A stretch of 64,000 nt of DNA from Alitta virens (lineage: Eukaryota; Annelida; Polychaeta; Phyllodocida; Nereididae). The DNA is taken from assembly GCA_932294295.1 (NCBI GenBank), contig OW028579.1:28593250-28657249 (forward strand), read 5' to 3'. The position numbers and the translations under genes were made by a program. The notes under the pieces are model-generated. The model did not search any database, was not told the origin of the DNA, and worked only from the letters and a program-made list of their open reading frames with translations. Numbering within the stretch: position 1 is the stretch's first letter; each line of letters begins with the position of its first letter. Positions 55,864-64,000 of this stretch are shown here, piece after piece.

Positions 55864-58800
55864 GACGTGACAGAAGACTGTGTTAGAGTCGAACTGTTAT
55901 TGCGTTAGAGTCAAAACACGGTTACTGTGTAGAGTCGAAAGTCTGCGTTTAACATTTAACAAAAATGAGATGAGATTTTAGAGTGATATTATTGTGAAGT
56001 TGCTAATGGAAATTGCTGATGTATTGGTAGGCTATGTTGTATAGTAAACAATATTCAGTCTCCTCAGTTTAATTGGAGTTATTTGTTCGAATGAACCAAA
56101 GTTGTACATTACAATGTCGTTTCGAAACTTAGACCATCTCGCTAATGTGGCGACTTTCAACTAAGACCAAAGAATCTCATCATGAATGTTTCAGTAATAC
56201 AAGTGCGTCAGTTGTGAGGCCACATACCAGGGTTAGTCATTGTGAATTAGTTGATCGTTTAAAGTGCTGTAGTTATTAAGGAAGACCTCTCTGAAATGTT
56301 AAAAACGTTTCTTGTAGGTTTTCCTACTAGTATCTCTCATAACTACTAGGTTGCAAGCTAGCTCACTTCGACTTTTAAGTAGGACAATTTAGGGTACTTG
56401 GTCCCTTGCTAGTCTTTATCCCATCAAGTTAATGGAACTGTTAGTGGTCAGCTTGACCACTAAGTGGACCACACAGGCCATTACTCTGTCTTGGCTTACT
56501 CTAGGTGTGTAGCAATTACACCGAGATAAATAGTCGTGTCTTGCGTCTGCCTCTGAAACAACATGGATGTGATCTTTTTCTGTGTCAGACTATAAGTAGT
56601 TCGATGGTGTTTGTATTCTCACTTTCCTGATCTGTCCATATCCATGATCTAACTTCATAGAAAGTCTGAGGTTGGTCAGATACAGTGGACATATCGTCAC
56701 AAGTTAAAAGGAAGAAAATAATGACCTCCCAACATCTTCTGGAAGCTGTTTGCTGTCTTGTCTGTATACTCATCTCTTGCCCAATATTCAATGGCTTCTT
56801 GCATAAGCGTATGACATGTTCTTTGAGATGCGCTTCGGAGGGCTTCTTTGGAGGCCGCTTTTGTCTTTCGCTGGTGGGGAAGACCCGCGTTAGGAGATGA
56901 AGAGCTGAGCTGTGTCAAGCTACATTTGTCAGGTCGTAGTGTCAGGAAATGAGACTAGATTATCTGGCAACATCAATTGATTTGCCATGATTTAAAGCCA
57001 TGCCTAGGAGCAGGGAGGTAAGCAGGCAGAAAATTGTGTGGAGCCGAGCTGATCTTAGATTGTAGGCGTCCGCATGAGTTTGTGACTGGCATCAATTCCG
57101 AGTTCAGGACGCGCTGAGTATGTAATTCAATGGCAGGAGTTTATCACACAGGTTAACCAGTGATGTACTAGTTTAACGCTGCGAGTGGAAGCAGCATTGG
57201 AATTAACTTTGAAGATGTTGGTTGTCTTCCGAGACTTGTGTCGCTATTCTGAGTCAAAACTGCCAGTTTAGGACTCCTTGGATTTGAACCCAAAGCCAAC
57301 ATTTGATGTCCCAAGTGGTTATTTACTTACCCAAGTACCTGGAACTCGAGGTACCATAATAACTTGTTACAGAAATACTGAATTACATATACATATCTTC
57401 ATTGCAGGATTCTGGCCATCCACAAAGTGATAGGAACTCAAAAACCTTGTGATGCATTAGTCCTGAATACATGGGATAATAACCAAATATAAGACGCACA
57501 AAAAAAAAAATTTAATTTTCACTGTGTTCCCAAGCTTCTTGCTGCTGTTTTACACAATGTCAACCAGCTCAGTTTCCCAATTTAGATGCCTTTGTAGCGT
57601 TTTGGTTGTTTAATCCACCTTCAAACCAAACTTTGTGACAAAGCCTTGGCAGGTTGTCATCCTGTTTTCAGCCTGGTAGAATTAGACAAACAATCTTCCG
57701 GCCTCAGAAAATTGTGCATGTTGCTTTGAAAGGGAAATTAGTGGCATTTTTCTCATAAAAATCCTCTTACCCTTTTTCTGCCAGTCAATGACAGTTCGGC
57801 GATTGACAATAAAAACATTTCCTTTAATCACAAAACAAAGCGAATTGGAATTAGAAAACATAAATGTGCCTTTTCAGGATACTCTAATCTCCACCAAAGT
57901 GTCCTCTTTAGATTCACGAAAATATCATATTTGTCATGAACAGCAAAGCAAATGTTTGATCAACAGTATTCAAAGTATTTGGTGTCTTGCAGTTGATCTT
58001 TTAGATGAAAATTTAGCCATATTTGCTCGGACATCCTGAAACTAATGGTTGGTGCAATCGAGTCAGCGTTACATTTGTTTGACTTTTCTAATGACGAACA
58101 GTTGTAATGGATGAAATTTCTTTGTTTGTTTCGAAGTAATGGATTTGAAGCAAAGAGAACAACTTAGAGAAGTAGAGAAAAGCAGAATAGTAGTGGAGGT
58201 AGAGTAGTAGAGGAGTAGAAGTTTGGTAACTCTAGAAGGGTTCCGCTACTCCCCATGGTCTTCCTATGGTCCCCATATGTGCTCAGGTCATGTAACTGAT
58301 AAATTGAGCGTTACTTCATCCAAAGTCTATAGACCCAGGTCCTGCGCTTAAATTGAGTCACGTCTAATGGAGGACAGTGAGCCTGTTTAAGTCATGGGGT
58401 AATTTACTGAAGGGGATTGGCTTTTGCGGGGTAAAATATTGCCCTGCTAGGAGCAGTATAGTCATTTAGCTAAGCCGCTATTGTTTTCTGGCCCAGCGGA
58501 TAACTAGAAAGACTAAATCTTAAGCAACTCGCATTGTGTTTCTAACGTTAAGTATCTAAATTATTGATTCTCTAATGGTCTAATGGTGAACAGTGAACAT
58601 GCACACTTGATTGCAATTGATGGTTATACTTTAAAATCATGTGGTGCACTAACGTACGGATCAAAATGTAGTGAAGTACGAACATCCGCCAGAGGCCTAA
58701 TATCTACAGTCCTATGCTCGACTTGCCAAAAGTGAACTTCCTGAAGCATGCATGATGTATTGGTCGAGGACTGGTGGAATTGAACTTTGGAAGTGTCGTA

Positions 58801-61800
58801 TTTCAGCGAGTTTAGCTGGGGTATCTGTAGTGTTGTTAGTCAATGTGTATCTATGTACAGTATCCAACAAAAATTATTACATTCCAGATAAGTAACACTA
58901 AAGTTGTTAGTGACTACCCAACATTTTTTCATGAACTCATTTCTTGTTCGTTTTGTAGCTTTAATTAGCTTTGACCAATAGTAATTTCAACAGCCTGTAT
59001 ACACAGAATTGTTAAAATTATGAAAGTTGTTATTAGAAAACAGGATTGTAGTCCGTAATGACAATGTATATAGTTTGTATTCAATTTAGTTTGACTTCAG
59101 TTGGTACACCAACCAACCAACTGAACAAGAATTAGTTTGTTTCGAACAATCAAGAACTTCCAATCTACCAACCAATCGTAAAACTCACCAACCATACAAT
59201 CGAGCAACCTGCCAATCAAGCGTCGTTTTACCCCTTATCGACCTCATTAAAAGGACTGTGTCTTGAGCGCAGAGCTACTGGCATCTACTCTCCATAGCAG
59301 TTCATTAAGATCTTTCTTGATTGTGTAGTGTTTTTCATCATCAATATCAAAGGAGTCTAGTCTCATCTTAATTGATGCCTATGCACACTCCTGCTTGATG
59401 AACAACCAGTAGCCTACATATTAATATTGTGGCAGCAGCCGACTTTGTTGATGATGTAGCCTGAAACATTGCCTTAAACACTGCTTGAAGTGCAGTCTTT
59501 TATATATGAGGGTCTTTTGCCTCTAAAGGGTTGTTTGCAGCACTTATTGGACCCTTCAGCAAAACAAGACAGGAGACGTTGACATCATGCATGGTGAAAT
59601 GGCATAATCTTAGATGTCTATTTAGGATGAGATCACTCAGATCAAAGAGAGTTTTGTAATATGAAAAGAGAACAACATTTCTCAGTGGGTAGTGACTTAG
59701 AAAACTATGTTTAGTCAAAATGATACAGATTTATTTGTAGTCTCCAAATGAAAATAGATTAAGTGCTGGAATTGCTATTTGACATTGTCATGTACAACTT
59801 CAGGGATTGCAAAACCGAACCCTAAGTAGCCCCATATTTTGGGTTGTTTAGTGTTGTTTATTTAAATACATTCTTTTTGTGCAAATTTTCAAGGATGTCT
59901 TCGCATTTTGACATTTCTGAGCTAAAACAGCAAATTTTATGGTTCATGGAAGTTTACTTTACTTCCATGTTTCCTGTGTAGTGTGACATATGAGCGTTTT
60001 AAAGATTTATGCCCCGTGCGCTTCTCTGGGACTTGCCATTTGAAATTTTCATATCAAATGTGATTAGACCTTGGGAATTATGTCACAAATGTCACAGGAG
60101 ACGAGGTTTCCAATCGGAAAATTCATACTGAAGCAGTCGAGAGGGCAAATGTCACCAATCTTCTCTTGCTCAAACTAATGTGGGCACGCGTGCCGTCAAT
60201 ATTTGCATAAAGATACTTAAGACCTCATTTTACGATGGAGAGTCCTCTGGGGACAGACACACTGACCTCTGATGAATATGTCACTCGGATATTCATGTCC
60301 CTCCGCTTAATACATGGCGTCTACGGCTCCCTCAGGATCTGAGGCGAATGCTTTGGTCACCTCTATTCCTCATCAACCACGTATACTCCAGTTCTATGCT
60401 GTGATGATCTAGGGTTCTGTTATATCAGTTACTAATACTATCGTCCCATATTTCCCACACTGTAAGGAGTGAAAAGACATTTGCTGTCTAATTTGAGATA
60501 TTAGTACTAAACGAGCACATTGCCTAAACATTGTGTTGTAGAAGCCTGAGATAACCATTAAAATAATTTTGATACTTTGCCAATCTGCTAGTCACATGAG
60601 TTAAACAGTCCTATATTAATTATCACTGCATTTTGGGGGGAAATGTACAAACACGTACAACGTAGCATTTTAACAGGACAACTTGACAAGAATGTTGTGG
60701 TCGTAAGACATACTTGTCTGTTTAATTATACACCAACACTGGTGATACTGATCAGTAGCCATAAATGACAATAATGACACAGAATCACATTGTGATGTGA
60801 GTGTGATAACTCTTGTCTGAAACATACACGAGTCACCTATCACCCGATGTCTCCGGCAGAAACTCTCCGCATCTTCGCAGTGATGAGGACACAGATTCCA
60901 CTTTTCAGGGTCTAATGAGAAGATGCTTAGGTACTGCAGCAGTCTGCATGATGGATGGCCATGCTCTAAGGTCCTGAGACAAGCAATCAGGTGATGGAGT
61001 CCCTCTCTCATCGCCAGATTTTCACTTCTGTCCTGCTGTGTGCAAAGGTCGGGTCTACGACATTTGGAAATACTATTTTTAGCTCGTGATATTTTCCATT
61101 TTATGTTATTCTGCTGCTTCTGAAATGCTGGTTTTATGCCTTTCACCTATTTCACGAAGACAAAATTTATCAGTGACTACAATATTTTCCTGATGGTCTT
61201 GACAGTTAAAAAGGTCATTTATTTCCAGCTAGCATTGCTATCCACCTATTTTAATTCCTGGGATTCCTCGACATCATCACAATATTTGCTGCCGCAGAAG
61301 TAGTGAGCATTAAAAACAGAAACAGTCTGTCTGAAAAACTCGAAACTTTCATGGCTCACCCGCAAACTCTTTCTGCACTCCAAACTTTTCATCTGTTTCT
61401 GCAAGCATTCATTCGAGTAGACCTCGTCTTTTGATTTCGCAACGTGTCATCATCGCTTAAAGACAAATTTGGCTCTTTAAATTCCCTCTCTCTCCGGTTG
61501 GCTCTTTAGTTGACGCGAAACACATTAGCTGCTCTTTTTTGTGCTGCGGATGCCTCGGAGATCTTTGCCTTCGGAAGATGAGTCTTTTATCTTGGTGTTC
61601 ATTGCTCACCGCTCGCTTTGATGACTTAGATCATGTGTGGGGGTGGAGCGCTGACTCGACAACTATTTTCTCAAGGATTATTGCATCTGGTGACATTTCT
61701 CTCAGACTTTTTGGCCTTTTCAAAACACAAGATATGACTGCCTTTGATGGCTAATCAATAAAGTGAGGCTTAAATACCGCTAGTGGCTTCCTAAATGCCA

Positions 61801-62259
61801 AGCCGACCAGTAGCATCCTATTATACATTTTATTCTGCAGATGCCACATGGTCTGTACAATTTTTGAGTCATCTTGTAGTTACAAGACAAAATTAACTAA
61901 ACTGATCATGTTTATCTCTAAAAAATCTCCATGGATACTACGATAGCAAGCTGAACATGTTGCAATTGTAACTGAATGGTTTTGGATAGCACTTTATAAC
62001 TCGTGTGAATCATCAGTTAGATTTTATATCACTTGGGCAAAGGTCATCTTCCCAAAAGGTCACTTAGATGAGGTACTTTTGACCTGAGAAGTAGAGGACA
62101 TTAATGTCAAGGGCAGAAGGTCCTTATGTGGGAGGAAAAGGCCCTTGTGGCAGTCCAGGTCCTTGTTATACCCCTTGTTATTTTGTCCTTGTTAGTGGAT
62201 CCATATGTGGTCTGATTTGTAAAGGTCATGTTATGGACTTTCATAGGTCATTCATAGAT
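55864..62259. other. Presumed kinase intron, no gene supported
   Basis: Frames at 56697-56918 (minus) and 60670-61146 (minus, 158 codons but GTG-initiated) show no domain I recognise. A decayed B-box GGTTCAAATCC lies on the minus strand at 57290-57280. Stretches 60040-60380 and 61270-61750 are less AT-rich and of high complexity, and could be regulatory. Confidence 0.4.
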
Positions 62260-62264
62260 GGTCG

Positions 62265-62490
62265 TTGAAGATCATTGTTAAGACTAGTTAGATGGTATAT
62301 TAGTAAAGCAGTGACCTGGGTTCAAATCCCAGCCTGCATACACTAACAGTGTTGTGCGAATAAGTTTGGTCGGTGGTGCCTCAATTTTTGTGTCTACTGG
62401 ATTATAAACTCACCTATTTGGTTAATGGTGTAAGGTTCAACCCTTGTCACCTTATCATTATGTCTGCCTGTGTGGTACCTTACCATATAA
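62265..62490 (+). mobile_element. SINE copy with tRNA-like head, 'TCATCTCATCAT' family
   Basis: Head with exact B-box GGTTCAAATCC (62319-62329), then 'ggtggtgcctcaatttttgt' and 'accttatcattatgtctgcc' in the order of the 49151 copy, but more diverged. Confidence 0.7.
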
Positions 62491-62573
62491 ACTAGCTGGA
62501 CTGCTGACCAATACCTCGGAATCAAGAAACATTGTACAGTACAATACCATAGTTGCTTCACATTTTGTTCTAC

Positions 62574-62648
62574 TCGTCCTTGACCTTGGCAATCGTCCTT
62601 GACCTTGGCAATCGTCCTTGACCTTGGCAATCGTCCTTGACCTTTGCC
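62574..62648 (+). repeat. 19-bp minisatellite of NR5A/ERR-like half-sites
   Basis: Nearly four copies of tcgtccttgaccttggcaa. On the minus strand each full unit contains CCAAGGTCA, an extended nuclear-receptor half-site (NR5A/ERR type). Confidence 0.9.
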
Positions 62649-63466
62649 CTCCAGATTTTTGTAGAAGATGGCTGTTAGGCGTGTTCTCTGAAATTTTTTA
62701 TTAGTTTTCCTTCAATGGAATTATATTGAATGATGACCAAGTGTTTTCTGCTGGCAATTTGATTTGACATTGTCCATTTATTGAAGACCTTGAGACTGGC
62801 GCAATCGAATTATTCCTGTCTGGAAATGTTTTGAGGAAGTAAATTGGCACATTCGTCTCAGTACAAGACAATAAAAAAAAGTGTTACAGCAATGGTTGAG
62901 TTGTATGGAGTTATTCTGCTGTTAGGTTGTTGGATTTTGGTGGTTAGAATTAATCTTAGTATGCATATGTATTGAGTCTTATGAATGATATTCAGGAGAT
63001 CCTCACCATTAAGTCCACTCATGGTGCAAAATGTGATGGGGGAAAAAATGGTAGAAAAAGGTTGATTAAAATGGCGAAGATATAGTTGGGTTCATAATTT
63101 CGTGGTCTTAATAGAATGGTGAGATGGTCTTAAGTCAGGTTCCACTGCATTGGATTTGTTTAGCTCTCATAGTGATACTTCAAGACCAGTTAATACTGTA
63201 ATTCTTATATGTTGACATCTTGTTCCAGCCATGTACGAATCAATGAATTTATGGTTTAACAAATGACAATGTAACAACATTAAAGACCACCTCACTATTG
63301 AGACTGCATTCAGCAATCGGTCAAAAATTCAATTACAGTCAGCTTTTCAATTAATTGAATCATTAAACCTGTCATCGTCAGCTAGGCTTTTGTACTACAA
63401 CCCAACAATCCCGAAACAATTGATTATAATTGGCCCCCTGTGAGTGTCATAATTGATTGTCCCTCC

Positions 63467-63492
63467 TGACCTTTGGGTGACCTTGGAGGTCA
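63467..63492 (-). promoter_or_regulatory. Composite nuclear-receptor element (DR5 plus everted half-site)
   Basis: TGACCT-5 bp-TGACCT (63467-63483) is a DR5 of perfect AGGTCA half-sites on the minus strand, the classical RAR/RXR spacing. A third, opposite half-site AGGTCA (63487-63492) is 3 bp away. Two CACGTG E-boxes follow within 40 bp. Confidence 0.45.
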
Positions 63493-63508
63493 CGTTTGCC
63501 AGGAATTG

Positions 63509-63529
63509 CACGTGGTCATTTCGCACGTG
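63509..63529. promoter_or_regulatory. Paired E-boxes
   Basis: CACGTG at 63509-63514 and 63524-63529, start-to-start 15 bp, beside the nuclear-receptor element. Confidence 0.4.
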
Positions 63530-64000
63530 CTCCAGTGGTTGCCAAGACAACAGACCTTAAGGACATAAACATAAATCTGTGTGTTTGATCAACGTTCATT
63601 GTCAAGGTACTTGATCTTGCCAATGTGGCAGGTGTTTCACTCACAAAATAGTGTCCTTTATGAATAAGTTTCTTTATCTAACGTACTTTAAGTGAGCACA
63701 GTGACATGTTGTTGGGCTTATTGAAGTATAGTGGCTTGGCAAGTTGGCATGCTCGTATATGGGTTTAGATCTAACAAAGGAAGATGCGATGATCTTTGGG
63801 TTGTGGGTTGGCTGGGTTTTGTATGAATGGTACAAAAAAATAGTGAAAAGTTTGCTCTTCGAAGATCCCAACTGCTAAAACTTTTTCCTATTTTACTCTG
63901 TAATATAACTATATTTATTTGGAAACAATTATATTGAATGTTACATGTCGTTTTGCACTAATTGAATCACTTTTAGAAAACAGTGTAATGGCACATCATC

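Overview
This is AT-rich genomic DNA from an animal: spliced genes with GT-AG introns, LINE and SINE fragments, and DNA transposons. The protein families and repeats suggest a non-vertebrate bilaterian, probably marine (lophotrochozoan or invertebrate deuterostome). The exact lineage cannot be fixed from the sequence alone.

Layout. (1) Positions 1-4086, minus strand: the first two coding exons of an Mpv17/PMP22-family membrane protein gene. They are split by a 3.8-kb intron, and the gene runs off the left edge. (2) Positions 4.1-17.7 kb: intergenic and repeat-rich. It holds tetranucleotide arrays, a 20-bp minisatellite, a ~2.8-kb segment bounded by ~180-bp inverted repeats around a LINE 3' fragment, a nearly complete 4.2-kb PIF/Harbinger transposon (8390-12583) with both of its genes, and a decayed non-LTR reverse transcriptase (about 13.3-15.5 kb, minus). 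(3) Positions 17.7-64 kb, plus strand: a misshapen/germinal-centre-kinase-IV gene, the invertebrate counterpart of vertebrate MAP4K4, MINK1 and TNIK. Eighteen coding exons are resolved base by base (18053-38986) and an in-frame 36-nt cassette microexon (40149-40184) is likely. The exons encode the whole Ste20 kinase domain and part of the Pro/His/Arg-rich linker. The C-terminal citron-homology region is not in the window, so either a very long intron or undetected small exons fill 40.2-64 kb. (4) Nested antisense in that last stretch is an apparently intronless NHL-repeat gene (43266-42295). Its best start codon creates an N-myristoylation motif.

The kinase gene has a compact GC-richer putative promoter with E2F-like sites and a CpG-containing palindrome, a strong Kozak start over the conserved MA..SLDEIDL..LR leader, and two large 5' introns loaded with SINEs and MITEs. 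These include a hAT MITE with a perfect 8-bp target duplication. Smaller introns follow; one carries a TA-flanked Tigger/mariner-type MITE. Two splice junctions offer 3-nt tandem alternatives (GTAGTAAGT donor, TAGCAG acceptor).

No clearly new biological system was found. The most unusual items are the nested myristoylation-type NHL gene, the candidate kinase microexon, the apparently missing coiled coil in the kinase linker, repeated palindromic RFX-type X-boxes, a composite DR5/ER3 nuclear-receptor element beside paired E-boxes near 63.5 kb, and a minisatellite whose unit is an NR5A/ERR-type half-site.
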